DNA of 64,000 nucleotides from Streptomyces sp. NBC_00569 (GCF_036345255.1 NZ_CP107783.1:992001-1056000); one strand, 5' to 3'; shown: positions 52,153 through 61,617, numbered from the stretch's first letter. Notes: a model not told the origin generated them from the sequence alone. A program made the numbers and translations.

Positions 52153-52937
52153 CCGACCTGCTGACCCCCGCCGCCGATCAGGACGCCGCGCAGACGGAGC
52201 TGCGGCTGCGCCGCGAACTCGCCGCCGTCTACCGGCTCGTGGCCCACTTCCGCATGACCGACCTGATCTTCACGCACATCTCGCTGCGCCTGCCGGGCCC
52301 GGACCACCACTTCCTGATCAACCCGTACGGTCTGCTCTTCGAGGAGATCACCGCCTCCAACCTGGTCAAGATCGACCTGTCCGGGAACCCGGTCGAGCCG
52401 ACCCCCTACCCGGTCAACCCGGCCGGGTTCGTCATCCACAGCGCGATCCACGCCGCCCGCGAGGACGCCCACTGCGTCCTGCACACGCACACCAAGGCGG
52501 GCTGCGCCGTCGCCGCGCAGCAGGGCGGGCTGCTGCCGCTGAACCAGATGTCGATGGAGTTCCACAACCGGGTCGGCTACCACGACTACGAAGGTGTGGC
52601 GCTCAACCTGGACGAGCAGAAGCGCCTGGTCGACGACATCGGCGGCCACCCCGCGCTGATCCTGCGCAACCACGGCCTGCTCACCGTCGGCGGGAGCGCG
52701 GCCCAGGCGTTCCTGCGCATGTACTACCTGGAGAAGGCCTGCGAGATCCAGGTCACCGCGCAGGCCGGCGGCGTCCCGCTCACCGTTCCCTCGCCGGAGG
52801 TGTGCGAGTACACCGCCCGTCAGCTCGCGGGCGAGGCGGAGGCCGACTCCGACTTCCAGGACGAGGACGCGTACGACCTGGCGTGGGCGGCGATGCTGCG
52901 CCTGCTCGACCGGATCGCGCCCGACTACAAGGACTGA
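52149..52937 (+). CDS. class II aldolase/adducin family protein
   Basis: 262 residues. LAAVYRLVAHFRMTDLIFTHISLRLPGPDHHFLINPYGLLFEEITASNLVKID is the family start; zinc ligands are HTHTKAG and the later RNHGLLTVGGSAAQAF, with the catalytic acidic residue in VIHSAIHAAREDAHCV. Members include fuculose-phosphate aldolase, ribulose-phosphate epimerases and cytoskeletal adducin-like proteins; the sequence does not fix the substrate. GTG start at 52149 overlaps the dehydrogenase stop. Confidence 0.9.
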   Translation: MTDLLTPAADQDAAQTELRLRRELAAVYRLVAHFRMTDLIFTHISLRLPGPDHHFLINPYGLLFEEITASNLVKIDLSGNPVEPTPYPVNPAGFVIHSAIHAAREDAHCVLHTHTKAGCAVAAQQGGLLPLNQMSMEFHNRVGYHDYEGVALNLDEQKRLVDDIGGHPALILRNHGLLTVGGSAAQAFLRMYYLEKACEIQVTAQAGGVPLTVPSPEVCEYTARQLAGEAEADSDFQDEDAYDLAWAAMLRLLDRIAPDYKD

Positions 52938-53039
52938 GCAGGAACCGGGCGCTGAACCGAGCGGCAGCGGAAGTGCAAGGGGACAGCGGGGCCCCCGTCG
53001 GGCCCCGCTCGCCCTTCGTACGGTGGTGCTTCGCCTGGA

Positions 53040-53061
53040 GTTCACCCTCGCGTCACCCCGT
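53040..53061 (+). promoter_or_regulatory. PHO-box-like direct repeats upstream of pstS
   Basis: GTTCACCCTCG (53040-53050) is followed by CGTCACCCCGT (53051-53061), two 11-base direct repeats with the TCACC core of Streptomyces PhoP boxes, and a further partial unit GTTACCT at 53060. It lies 60-80 bases before the pstS GTG, the normal place for PhoP activation. Confidence 0.7.
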
Positions 53062-53121
53062 TACCTCCATGATCGGTCAGCATTTGTCCTTCCGATCGCG
53101 GTTTCATCAGGGGGAACGACA

Positions 53122-54261
53122 GTGCAGAGCGCCCGTGCCAGACGTGTGATCCAGCGGAGCGCTCCGGCGGGTGCGGCGGCCCTCGCGGCCACGCTCCTGC
53201 TCGTGGGGTGCGGGACGGGCGGCCCGGGTGCCACCGGAGATCACGCGTCGTCGGCCGACGCCTCCCCCGTGGCCGGCATCGACTGCGCGGGCAAAAGCCA
53301 GGTGCCGGGCTCGGGTTCGACGGCCCAGCAGAACGTGATGAAGTACTGGATCGACCAGTACCAACGCGCCTGCCCCGGCGTGCAGATCGCCTACAACCCG
53401 CTCGGATCGGGCGCCGGCGCCGCCCAGTTCCTGCGCGGCGCGACCGCGTTCGGCGGCTCGGACAGTGCGCTGAAGCCCGAAGAGGTCGAGCTGTCGAAGC
53501 AGACGTGCGCCGGCGGCCGGGCCATCAACCTGCCCATGGCGGGCGGCCCCATCGCCGTCGGCTACAACCTGGCCGGCGTGGACGACCTGGTCCTCGACGC
53601 CCCGACCCTCGCCGGGATCTTCGACACCCGGATCACCACCTGGGACGCCCCGCAGATCCGCGCGCTCAACCCCGGCACAAAACTCCCCTCGACCCGTATC
53701 CGCCCGGTGCACCGCTCGGACGACTCGGGCACGACGCAGAACCTTCAGGCCTACCTCGCCGGAGCCGCCCCGGCCGCCTGGCCCTACTCGGCGGAGAAGT
53801 CCTGGCAGGCCAGGGGCGGCGGGTCGGCGAACGGCTCCAGCGGAGTCGTCTCCGAGGTCAACTCCTCGTACGGTTCGATCGGTTACTTCGAGCTGTCCTT
53901 CGCGGCGAGCAGCCACGTACCGACCGTCCGCATCGACACGGGTTCGGCCGAGCCCGTCGCTCCGTCGCCGGAGTCCGCGTCCGCGGGAATCGCCGCCGCC
54001 CGCGTGGCCGGTCAGGGCAAGGACATGTCGCTGAAGTTCCGCTACGGCCACTCGGCCGCGGGGGCGTACCCGATCGTCCTGGTCACGTACGAGATCGTGT
54101 GCGACAAAGGCAACCGGGCCGCGACACTCCCGGCACTCAAGTCCTTCCTCACCTACACCGCGAGCGACGAGGGCCAGCAGGCGCTGACCCGGATCCACTA
54201 CGCGCCCCTGCCGGACACCGTCGCGACCCAGGTGCGGCAGACCGTGCGGTCCCTTTCCTGA
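53122..54261 (+). CDS. pstS: phosphate ABC transporter substrate-binding lipoprotein PstS
   Basis: 379 residues. The signal sequence ends in a lipobox LLLVGC with Cys30. The phosphate site is seen as VPGSGSTAQQNVMKYW, GGSDSALKPEE and VHRSDDSGTTQNLQAYL, matching PstS. GTG start at 53122 with GGGGGA upstream. It is not followed by pstC, pstA or pstB but by a GNAT gene, so it is a lone binding protein, perhaps a second PstS supplying an ABC system encoded elsewhere. A PHO-box-like element lies upstream. Confidence 0.93.
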   Translation: MQSARARRVIQRSAPAGAAALAATLLLVGCGTGGPGATGDHASSADASPVAGIDCAGKSQVPGSGSTAQQNVMKYWIDQYQRACPGVQIAYNPLGSGAGAAQFLRGATAFGGSDSALKPEEVELSKQTCAGGRAINLPMAGGPIAVGYNLAGVDDLVLDAPTLAGIFDTRITTWDAPQIRALNPGTKLPSTRIRPVHRSDDSGTTQNLQAYLAGAAPAAWPYSAEKSWQARGGGSANGSSGVVSEVNSSYGSIGYFELSFAASSHVPTVRIDTGSAEPVAPSPESASAGIAAARVAGQGKDMSLKFRYGHSAAGAYPIVLVTYEIVCDKGNRAATLPALKSFLTYTASDEGQQALTRIHYAPLPDTVATQVRQTVRSLS

Positions 54262-54303
54262 CGCCGCGGGGCCGCGCCTTCCAGACACACCTTTCCCCAA
54301 GTA

Positions 54304-54317
54304 CGCTGATATCAGCG
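54304..54317. promoter_or_regulatory. 14-bp palindrome between pstS and a GNAT gene
   Basis: CGCTGATATCAGCG is a perfect palindrome 43 bases after the pstS stop and 101 bases before the GNAT start. It overlaps TACGCT (54302-54307), a possible -10 element. It could be an operator or a weak hairpin; I cannot tell which. Confidence 0.35.
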
Positions 54318-54417
54318 GGAGTTCACACGGTGAGGCGTCACGCCCCGTTCCCCTCGTCGCCCGTGAGTGTCACCATGCTGAGCCCGGGCATGTCCCGCGG
54401 CCCGACGGGAGGCTCGT

Positions 54418-54981
54418 ATGGCTCAGGTGTACTTGCGGCGGCTGTCGCGGTGGCAGGCCGAGCAGCAGCGGGAAGCCGTCGCCGACGTGTACGTCTCGGC
54501 GTACCACGGCGCCGCGGGAGCCGAGTACCGTGACCGGCAGGAGTTCTTGACCCGGTTCGAGAAGCACGGCCGGCAGCCCGAATTCGACATGGTGGTGGCC
54601 GACTCGGGCGGACTCGTCGGCTGCCTCTACGGGTACCGGGCCGACCGCACCGGTGACTGGTGGGCGGGCTTCCGGGGCGAGGTGCCGACCGAGTTCGAGG
54701 AACTCACCGCGTCCGGACGTGCCTTCGTCCTCGCCGAGCTGATGGTGCTGCCCGCGCACCGGCGCCACGGCGTCGCGACGGACCTGCGGACACGGCTCCT
54801 CGCGCGCCACGACACCGACCTGACCGTCGCGGCGGTGCCCCGGCCCGGCCCCGCCCTGCCCGAGGCGCCGGGCTCCGCGCTGCTGCGCTCCTGGGGCTGG
54901 CTGGACCTCGGCACGTCGGGCCCCGGCGACGCACCCGGCGCGAGCGACAGGCAGGTGTGGGTGCGCAGGCCCGTGAGGTGA
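54418..54981 (+). CDS. GNAT family N-acetyltransferase
   Basis: 187 residues. The acetyl-CoA loop is in FVLAELMVLPAHRRHGVATDLRTRLLARH (motif A, RRHGVA). The N-terminal half has YVSAYHGAAGAEYRDRQEFLTRFEKHGRQPEFDMVVADSGGLVGCLYGY, and LLRSWGWLDLG forms the last strand and helix. Acceptor unknown. ATG 54418 follows GGGAGGCTCGT. It follows pstS but is separated by a palindromic element. Confidence 0.88.
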   Translation: MAQVYLRRLSRWQAEQQREAVADVYVSAYHGAAGAEYRDRQEFLTRFEKHGRQPEFDMVVADSGGLVGCLYGYRADRTGDWWAGFRGEVPTEFEELTASGRAFVLAELMVLPAHRRHGVATDLRTRLLARHDTDLTVAAVPRPGPALPEAPGSALLRSWGWLDLGTSGPGDAPGASDRQVWVRRPVR

Positions 54982-55022
54982 GCTCCGGCCGCTCCCGCCA
55001 GGACGATCTATAACCTCACCTC

Positions 55023-55664
55023 ATGGGTCTGGACATCACCGTTCTCGTCGTCGACTGGGATCACCTGGGGCGGACGCCCGCCGCGGAGCGCCTCGGCATG
55101 CTGGAGGACGCCGCGTACCCGGACGACGACCTCGACAACCGCGACGACGGTGACGCGGACGCGCCGGTCGAGCACGGCTGGGTGCGGCGGCCCGCTACGC
55201 CGTGGTGCGCCCTGTACGAGTTCTTCCGGACCCTCGGATCGTTCAAGCCGCACTTCTGGGCCGGCCAGGCGTGGGAGGACGTCCGCGCCTTCGCCGAACC
55301 CGACCTGCGGGCGGCGCTCGACGCGTTCCTGGCCGGGCTGTTCTGGCCGGGCCCCGACGACGCCGACACGGACGCGAGCGCGGAGGAGGAGCCGGCCGTC
55401 GGGCTCTTCCCCGCCGAACCGGACCCGTGGCACCCTCGGCTGCTCGTCGTCCGTGCGCCGGAACAGGTCCCGGACCTGGCGCGCGCGTGGGCCCTTGCCG
55501 CACCCCTTCTCGAAAGCCTCCGCGCGCCGTACGCGGTTCACGCGGACCGACCCGGGCGCTGGATCGCGGACTTCGAGGAGTTCGCCATGCTGGTCCGCGA
55601 CTGGGGTGAGGTGGTGACCGAGGCGTCCCGGAGCGGGCGTGGCCTGATCGGGCTCCCGATCTGA
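55023..55664 (+). CDS. conserved hypothetical protein
   Basis: 213 residues, acidic, soluble, no signal peptide. It opens with MGLDITVLVVDWDHLG; conserved-looking blocks are ATPWCALYEFFRTLGSFKPHFWAGQAWEDVR and WIADFEEFAMLVRDWGEVVTEASRSGRGLIGLPI. The Asp-rich stretches (PDDDLDNRDDGDAD, GPDDADTDASAEEEP) are probably loops. I recognise no family with known function. It stands 41 bases after the GNAT gene and may share its transcript. Confidence 0.7.
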   Translation: MGLDITVLVVDWDHLGRTPAAERLGMLEDAAYPDDDLDNRDDGDADAPVEHGWVRRPATPWCALYEFFRTLGSFKPHFWAGQAWEDVRAFAEPDLRAALDAFLAGLFWPGPDDADTDASAEEEPAVGLFPAEPDPWHPRLLVVRAPEQVPDLARAWALAAPLLESLRAPYAVHADRPGRWIADFEEFAMLVRDWGEVVTEASRSGRGLIGLPI

Positions 55665-55838
55665 CGACACTTGACGACAACTCCGGACATACGACGGCAA
55701 CTGGCAGCCCTGGACACCGTTGCCGCCGACGGCCTCGTACCGCCTCCCACCTCCTACGACCGGCCTCGGAGCTCTGTTGACGCGCATGGGATGCTGAGGC
55801 GTCCGCGGATCATGGCTGGATCAGGAGAGTGCGGCAGA

Positions 55839-58094
55839 GTGAGGGCGTTGACACGGCTGACGGGAATCGGTGGCACGTGGGACCGGTTCGTGGCATCCGA
55901 TCCGGGGCTGCTGCGGCTGATGGCGGGACTGCGGACGGTCGGCGCGATCGCGCTCACCCTGGCCGTCCTCGCGGCGCTCCACACCGATGTGACCCACATG
56001 GTCGCCGGAGCCATGGCCGCGATGGTGGCCACCTTCGCGATCAGGGAGAAGGACGTACGCGGCCAGGCGGTCACCCTCGCCCTCGGCCTGCCCGTGGCGC
56101 TCGCGGCGGTGTCGCTCGCCGCGCTGCTGCACAACATGGTCATCGCGGGTGACCTCTTCTTCATCGTCCTGATCTTCGGGGCCGTCTACAGCCGCAGGTT
56201 CGGTGACCGCGGCACCGCGCTGGGTCTGATCGGCTTTCAGATCTACTTCGTCTCCCTGTTCGTGAGCGCGACGGTGTCGTCGCTGCCGCTGCTCTACGCG
56301 ACGCTGGCCATCGCCTTCGCGTGCAGCGCGGTGGTGCGCTTCGCCGTCGTGCCCGAGACACCCGAGCGGGTCCTCGGCCGGCTGCGTGACGCGTTCAGGG
56401 CGCGGCTCGCGCAGCTGGTGGACACCCAGGCCGAACTGCTCGACGCCGAACCCGACCAGCTGGAGAAGGTCCTCGACGACCTGCGGCGGGGCACCGCACG
56501 CCTGCACGAGACGGCGCTGATGATCCAGGGCCGCCTGGAGGAGGGCACCCGGGACCCGGCCACGGCCGCCCTCGTGCAACGCAGGGTCGCCGACGCCGAG
56601 ATCGCGGCCGAACGGCTCGGCGTCCTGCTGCTCAACGCCCGCAGCGCCGAACGGGCCGACACCCTCACCCTGCACCTGCCGCACGCACCGGTACCGGAAC
56701 CGTCGAAGCGCCTGTACGCCGACGGCGACGCGACCGCGACCCTGCGCCGCGACCTCAACGCCCTGCACCTGCTCGTCGCCCGCCCCGTGTCGGGCGGCCG
56801 CGGGACGGCGCTCGCGCACGTACGCAACCGGCTGCTCGCCTACCGCGACGAGGACAACCTGCCGCGCGGCTCCGCAGCCGTGCAGGACGTCTTCCGCGGG
56901 ATCGGCGAGGCGGCGCGCGCGGTCATGGGTCTGCGGGTCGCCCTCGACGGACCGCAGGACGAGTCCGACGACACCCCGGCGACGACGCGCTCCCGCGAGG
57001 AACTCGACGCCGAGGACCTCGCGATCACCGGCTCCGAGCAGGACGAGGACGACGCGGACGCCCGCACCGGGCTCCAGCGGCCCACGACGCGGGCCGCGTT
57101 CCAGGTCGCGGTCGGCTCGTCCCTGGCCATCGTCGGCGGCGAGTTCCTGTCCAGCCAGCGCTGGTACTGGGCGGTCCTGACGTGCTGGGTGGTCTTCCTC
57201 AACACCGCGTCCACGGGCGAGATCCTCGTCAAGGGCTACCGCCGGCTCCTCGGAACGGTGTTCGGCGTGGTCGCCGGTGTCGCGCTCGCGGGCGTGGTCG
57301 GCAACCACACCTGGACGGCGTTCGCCCTCGTCCTGCTCTTCATCTTCGCGATGTTCTTCACCGCGCCGCTGTCGTACGCCCTGATGTCGTTCTTCGTCAC
57401 CGCGATGCTGGGCCTGCTCTACACGCTGCTGAACACCTACAGCCTGGACGTGCTGGTCCTGCGGATCGAGGAGACGGCGCTCGGCGCCGCGTGCGGCATC
57501 GTCGCCGCGGTGCTCGTGCTGCCGGTGCACACGGACCGCCGTACCGACGAACTCCTCAGCACCGTCCTGGTCAGGCTCGGGGACGTCGTGTCAGCCGCCG
57601 TGGAGCAGCTCAGCGGTGGACCCGCGGTCGATCTGCTCGACAAGGCGCGGGACCTGGACACGGCCCTGGAGGATCTGCGCGCCTCCACGAAGCCGCTGAC
57701 GCACCCGATCACGCCGCTCCGCGTGCGGCGGCAGACGGCCCGCTATCTGGTGGCGCTCCTGGAGACCTGCGCCTATCACGCCCGGTCCCTGGCGGCGACG
57801 GCCGAGCTGGTGCCGTACAGCAAGACCATCGCGGCGGATCCGCGGCTCGAACGGGCCGGGGTGCGGATCGCCCACAACATCGGCGTGATCGACGCGCATG
57901 TGCGGGACGAGAAGACCGGCGGAGAGGTCCAGGCGGGCGCGAGCATCGCCTCGATGCTGGAGGCGGACGGGACGGGGGCGCTGCGCTCGGGCACGGTCAC
58001 CTTCCGCGTGCTGCGGCATCTCCAGCGACTCGACGAGGGAGTCGTGGGTCTCGCCCGGCCGCTCGACGTGCCGGTCGCGGGGCGCCGGCGCTGA
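55839..58094 (+). CDS. FUSC-family membrane transporter
   Basis: About 751 residues from the GTG at 55839 (AGGAG about ten bases upstream; ATG 55812 and an open frame to 55671 are alternatives). There are two halves, each with a membrane block: residues ~25-170 (AALHTDVTHMVAGAMAAMVATFAIREKDVRGQ) and ~425-565 (FQVAVGSSLAIVGGEFLSSQRWYWAVLTCWVVFLNTAS, KGYRRLLGTVFGVVAGVAL), with cytoplasmic helical parts between and after. This is the layout of fusaric-acid resistance/aromatic-acid exporter proteins. Substrate unknown. Confidence 0.88.
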   Translation: MRALTRLTGIGGTWDRFVASDPGLLRLMAGLRTVGAIALTLAVLAALHTDVTHMVAGAMAAMVATFAIREKDVRGQAVTLALGLPVALAAVSLAALLHNMVIAGDLFFIVLIFGAVYSRRFGDRGTALGLIGFQIYFVSLFVSATVSSLPLLYATLAIAFACSAVVRFAVVPETPERVLGRLRDAFRARLAQLVDTQAELLDAEPDQLEKVLDDLRRGTARLHETALMIQGRLEEGTRDPATAALVQRRVADAEIAAERLGVLLLNARSAERADTLTLHLPHAPVPEPSKRLYADGDATATLRRDLNALHLLVARPVSGGRGTALAHVRNRLLAYRDEDNLPRGSAAVQDVFRGIGEAARAVMGLRVALDGPQDESDDTPATTRSREELDAEDLAITGSEQDEDDADARTGLQRPTTRAAFQVAVGSSLAIVGGEFLSSQRWYWAVLTCWVVFLNTASTGEILVKGYRRLLGTVFGVVAGVALAGVVGNHTWTAFALVLLFIFAMFFTAPLSYALMSFFVTAMLGLLYTLLNTYSLDVLVLRIEETALGAACGIVAAVLVLPVHTDRRTDELLSTVLVRLGDVVSAAVEQLSGGPAVDLLDKARDLDTALEDLRASTKPLTHPITPLRVRRQTARYLVALLETCAYHARSLAATAELVPYSKTIAADPRLERAGVRIAHNIGVIDAHVRDEKTGGEVQAGASIASMLEADGTGALRSGTVTFRVLRHLQRLDEGVVGLARPLDVPVAGRRR

Positions 58095-58135
58095 GCGGTG
58101 TGGCGCTGTGGCTCTGTGAGAAGGCGGGCACGGAG

Positions 58136-58170
58136 CGGGCCGGGGCGGCCTGATCGGCTGCCCCGGCCCG
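58136..58170. terminator. strong hairpin after the FUSC gene
   Basis: CGGGCCGGGGC (58136-58146) pairs perfectly with 58160-58170; allowing one G-U pair the stem extends to 15 pairs around a TGATC loop. First of two hairpins between the convergent FUSC and cyclophilin genes. Confidence 0.8.
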
Positions 58171-58184
58171 TCGACCGTGTCCGT

Positions 58185-58209
58185 CCGCCGGCCGTCGAGC
58201 GGCCGGCGG
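58185..58209. terminator. second hairpin, facing the cyclophilin gene
   Basis: CCGCCGGCCG (58185-58194) and CGGCCGGCGG (58200-58209) form a perfect 10-bp stem with loop TCGAG, 20 bases past the cyclophilin stop on the minus strand. Confidence 0.8.
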
Positions 58210-58228
58210 TCAGGCGTCGTTGCGGAGG

Positions 58229-58726
58229 CTAGAGAACGCCGGACTCGGAGATGGTGACCTTCGCCGAGGGAGCGCCGCTGCGGGAGCCGAGGGCCTCGAT
58301 CTTCTTGACGAGCTCCATGCTGGACTCGTCGGCGACCTCACCGAACACGACGTGCTTGCCGTCGAGCCAGTCGGTCACGATCGTGGTGATGAAGAACTGC
58401 GAGCCGTTCGTGTTCGGGCCCGCGTTGGCCATGGAGAGCAGGCCCGGCTTGGTGTGCTTGAGCTGGAAGTTCTCGTCGGCGAACTTCTCGCCGTAGATGC
58501 TCTTGCCGCCCGTGCCGTTGCCGGCGGTGAAGTCGCCGCCCTGGAGCATGAACTGCGGGATGATGCGGTGGAACGACGACCCCGCGTAGCCGTAGCCCTT
58601 CTCGCCCGTGGCCAGGGCACGGAAGTTCTCCACCGTCTTCGGGACGACGTCGTCGAAGAGGTTGAAGCTGATGCGCCCGGCGGGCTTGTCGTCGATGGTG
58701 ATGTCGAAATATGCCTTGATTGCCAT
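58229..58726 (-). CDS. cyclophilin-type peptidyl-prolyl cis-trans isomerase
   Basis: 165 residues. [28 protein letters not shown] and [27 protein letters not shown] contain the catalytic Arg and the peptide-binding Phe, Gln and Trp residues of cyclophilin A. No signal peptide, so it is a cytoplasmic foldase. ATG 58726 with AAGGATG about eight bases upstream; the longer open frame to 59269 is an antisense shadow of the protease gene. Divergent from that protease gene with a 259-base gap. Confidence 0.95.
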   Translation of the reverse strand: MAIKAYFDITIDDKPAGRISFNLFDDVVPKTVENFRALATGEKGYGYAGSSFHRIIPQFMLQGGDFTAGNGTGGKSIYGEKFADENFQLKHTKPGLLSMANAGPNTNGSQFFITTIVTDWLDGKHVVFGEVADESSMELVKKIEALGSRSGAPSAKVTISESGVL

Positions 58727-58985
58727 GGCGACATCCTTGCACTCCCCATGGCCCGAGCGCTCCCCGGGCCGGGCTTTCGCAGGTCGCACGGGCCGCGCGT
58801 CCACTCGATCGGCCCGCCCCCGGATCGGCGACGGCGCGGCGTCAGGGCAGTGCCCCACTGAACGAGGCGCCCCGTCCGTACGTACGTGAAGCGAGGGGAC
58901 GGGCCGGTCGGCTTTCTCAACGCCCTTCCCTCTCAGGGTCGTTGACCTTTTACCCGTACGCCGTTCCGCACGTTGGGGAGTCTGG

Positions 58986-60413
58986 ATGAGGCACGCGCGA
59001 CGCACCGCCCGGCGGATCACACGCCTTGCCGCCGTGGGCGGCCTGCTCTGCGGAAGCCTGCTCGTCACGCGCGCCATGGCGAACGAACCCGGCGCCTCCG
59101 GTCCACCCGTCCCGGTGGGCGAACGGCTGGTGGCGCAGCTCGGCGCCGCCCGCACGGCGGGCAGCTGGCTCGGCGCTGACGGGCGGACCGTGGTCGCGGT
59201 GACCGACGCCGGCGCGGCGGCGGACGTGCGGCGGGCCGGGGCGCGGGCCGAGGTCGTGCGCCACAGCATGCGCGACCTGCGCTCGGCCGCCGCGACGCTG
59301 CGTGCGGCTCCCCGGGTGCCGGGTACGGCGTGGTCGATGGACTATGGCTCGAACGAGGTCGTGGTGCGGGCGGATTCGACCGTCTCCGCGGGCGACTGGT
59401 CGCGGCTGGCCGCCGTCGCCAGGACCATCGGCGCGTCCGTCCGCATGGAGCGCACCCGGGGCACGTTCACCACCCGCGTCGACGGCGCGTCGCCGATCTT
59501 CGCGAGCGGCGGGCGCTGCTCGGCGGGCTTCGACGTGACCGACGGCAGGGACGCGTTCCTGCTGACGGCCGGGCATTGCGGCCCGGTCGGCACGACGTGG
59601 TTCGCGCGGCCCGGCGACGCCACCGCACTGGGCACCACGGTGAGCGGCACGTTCCCCGGGAACGACTTCTCCCTCGTGCGTTACGACGACGGGGTGCCGC
59701 GCGCCCAGAGTGATGTCGTCGCCATCGGCGGAGGCCGAGGAGTACGCATCACCGGGGCGGCCGACCCGGTGGTGGGCCAGCGGGTCTTCCGTAGCGGGAG
59801 CACCACGGGGCTGCACTCCGGCCGGGTGACCGGCTTGAACGCGACGGTGAACTACCCGGAGGGGACGGTCACGGGCCTCGTCCAGACCACGGTGTGCGCG
59901 GAACCGGGCGACAGCGGCGGCCCCCTGTTCGCCGACGGGCTCGCCCTGGGCCTGACCTCGGGCGGCAACGGGGACTGCGACGCCGGGGGCACGACGTTCT
60001 TCCAGCCCGTCGGAGCGGCGATGACCGCGCTCGGCGTACGCCTGACCGGCACGACAGGGAGCGACGCCTCGGAGGCGGGGGCGGGTTCGGGACAGGCACG
60101 GCCCGGCGACGACGTGGCACCGTCCGCTCCGCCCGCAGGCTCCGAGGCGGGCGCTCCGGGCGGGGGCGGGACGGGTACGGGAGTGGGCACGGGGACGAAC
60201 ATGGGCGGGGCCGCCGACGCCTGGGCCGACAACACCGGCACCGCGTCCGGTACCGGCCCTTACGCCGCGATCTCCAGGGTCGTGAACACCCGGAGCGTCG
60301 GGCCGGGCCTGCTCGTGATCGGCGGCAGCCTGATCGCCCTGGTGGCGGCGCGCTCCATGCGTTCGTCACGGCTGTCGCGGCGGGAGCGGGGGGCCTGGTC
60401 CTCGGGGATCTGA
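58986..60413 (+). CDS. membrane-anchored S1 (streptogrisin/alpha-lytic-like) serine protease
   Basis: 475 residues. A signal peptide (to ~residue 32) is followed by a pro-region (~40-165) and a chymotrypsin-fold domain with His197 (LLTAGHCG), Asp227 ([11 protein letters not shown]) and Ser310 ([11 protein letters not shown]). A Gly/Pro/Thr-rich spacer (~355-430) leads to a membrane helix near 438-455 and a basic tail, so the protease is probably tethered outside the cell rather than released like streptogrisins. ATG 58986 has GGGGAG at a short 4-base spacing. Confidence 0.92.
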   Translation: MRHARRTARRITRLAAVGGLLCGSLLVTRAMANEPGASGPPVPVGERLVAQLGAARTAGSWLGADGRTVVAVTDAGAAADVRRAGARAEVVRHSMRDLRSAAATLRAAPRVPGTAWSMDYGSNEVVVRADSTVSAGDWSRLAAVARTIGASVRMERTRGTFTTRVDGASPIFASGGRCSAGFDVTDGRDAFLLTAGHCGPVGTTWFARPGDATALGTTVSGTFPGNDFSLVRYDDGVPRAQSDVVAIGGGRGVRITGAADPVVGQRVFRSGSTTGLHSGRVTGLNATVNYPEGTVTGLVQTTVCAEPGDSGGPLFADGLALGLTSGGNGDCDAGGTTFFQPVGAAMTALGVRLTGTTGSDASEAGAGSGQARPGDDVAPSAPPAGSEAGAPGGGGTGTGVGTGTNMGGAADAWADNTGTASGTGPYAAISRVVNTRSVGPGLLVIGGSLIALVAARSMRSSRLSRRERGAWSSGI

Positions 60414-60494
60414 AGGAGTCGTGTCGCGGACCTCGCCCCTCCAGATCTTCAGCTCAGACTGGACAGCTTGGACTGAAGGTTTTAGCGTGGGCGT

Positions 60495-60959
60495 ATGAAC
60501 AATGCCGAGGGCATCGACCACGCCGAGGGCATCTCGGAATCCGCGGACCGTGCGGCGCGCGAACTGCGCGTGATGTTCAGCCGCCTCCGGCGCCGCCTGC
60601 GCGAGGTCTCCGACAGTCAGGACCTCACCCCGTCCCAGGTCTCCGCGCTCAACCGGCTCAGCAAGGCGGGAGCCGCCACGGCCAGCGGTCTCGCCGCCTC
60701 CGAGGGCGTGCGGCCGCAGTCGATGGCCGCCACGCTCGCCGCGCTCGACCAGCACGGGCTGATCGAGCGCCGGCCCGACCCCGAGGACGGCCGCCGCCAG
60801 CTGGTCACCCTCACCGACGCCGGCCGCGAGAGCGCGGAAGGCACCCGGCAGGCCCGCGGCGAATGGCTGGCCCGCGCCTTCCAGGACCAGTACTCGGAAG
60901 AGGAGCGCCTGACCGTCGTCACCGCGCTGACCCTGCTGGAACGGCTCACAGAAGCCTGA
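60495..60959 (+). CDS. MarR family transcriptional regulator
   Basis: 154 residues. The winged HTH is in LTPSQVSALNRLSKAGAATASGLAASEGVRPQSMAATLAALDQHGLIERRPDPEDGRRQLVTLTDAGRESAEG; flanking helices form the dimer. The segment just before it (60448-60477) has an imperfect dyad TTCAG...CTGAA and two TGGAC repeats that may be its operator. It is 73 bases upstream of an isochorismatase-fold hydrolase that it may regulate. Confidence 0.93.
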   Translation: MNNAEGIDHAEGISESADRAARELRVMFSRLRRRLREVSDSQDLTPSQVSALNRLSKAGAATASGLAASEGVRPQSMAATLAALDQHGLIERRPDPEDGRRQLVTLTDAGRESAEGTRQARGEWLARAFQDQYSEEERLTVVTALTLLERLTEA

Positions 60960-61032
60960 CCGCAACGCACACCCGTCACGGTCGACCCCGGCCCTCCCAC
61001 CCGGCATCGAACCACCCCGAAAGGCCCCACTC

Positions 61033-61617
61033 ATGGCTCTCACCACCCTCGACGAGCGCACCGCCCTCGTCGTCATCGACCTCCAGAAGGGCATTGTGGG
61101 TGCGCCCACCACCCCGTACACCGGCGCCGAAGTCGTCGCCCGATCGGTCGAGTTGGCGGACGCCTTCCGCTCGCACGGCCTGCCGGTCGTCCTCGTGCGC
61201 GTCAGCGCCGCCGCCGACGGGGCGGACGCCGTACCCGGGCGCAACGAGACCCAGGGACGCACCGGTGCCCGGCCCGAGGGCTGGGACGTGATCGTGGACG
61301 AACTGTCCGGCCACCCGGAGGACATCACGGTCACCAAGCGCAACTGGGGCGCCTTCTTCGGCACGGACCTGGACCTCCAGCTCCGCCGCCGCGGCATCAC
61401 GCAGGTCGTGATGACCGGCGTCGCCACCAGCATCGGTGTCGAGTCCAGCGCCCGCGCCGCCCACGAGCACGGCTACCACGTCACCCTGGCCGCCGACGCG
61501 ATGACGGACCTGGACGTGGAGGCACACCGCAACAGCATCGAGCGGATCTTCCCGCGCCTCGGCGAGACCGGCACGACCGGGGAGATCACCGAACTCCTGG
61601 CGAAGACCCGCGCCTGA
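61033..61617 (+). CDS. isochorismatase-fold hydrolase lacking the cysteine
   Basis: 194 residues. Asp16 (VVIDLQKG) and Lys102 (VTKRNWGAFFGTDL) of the catalytic set are present, but the third position, Cys in nicotinamidase-type amidases, is Gly135 (GVATSIGVESSARAA). True isochorismatases such as PhzD also lack this Cys, so vinyl-ether or other non-thiol hydrolysis is more likely than amide cleavage. RBS AAAGG upstream of ATG. It follows a MarR gene on the same strand. Confidence 0.88.
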   Translation: MALTTLDERTALVVIDLQKGIVGAPTTPYTGAEVVARSVELADAFRSHGLPVVLVRVSAAADGADAVPGRNETQGRTGARPEGWDVIVDELSGHPEDITVTKRNWGAFFGTDLDLQLRRRGITQVVMTGVATSIGVESSARAAHEHGYHVTLAADAMTDLDVEAHRNSIERIFPRLGETGTTGEITELLAKTRA

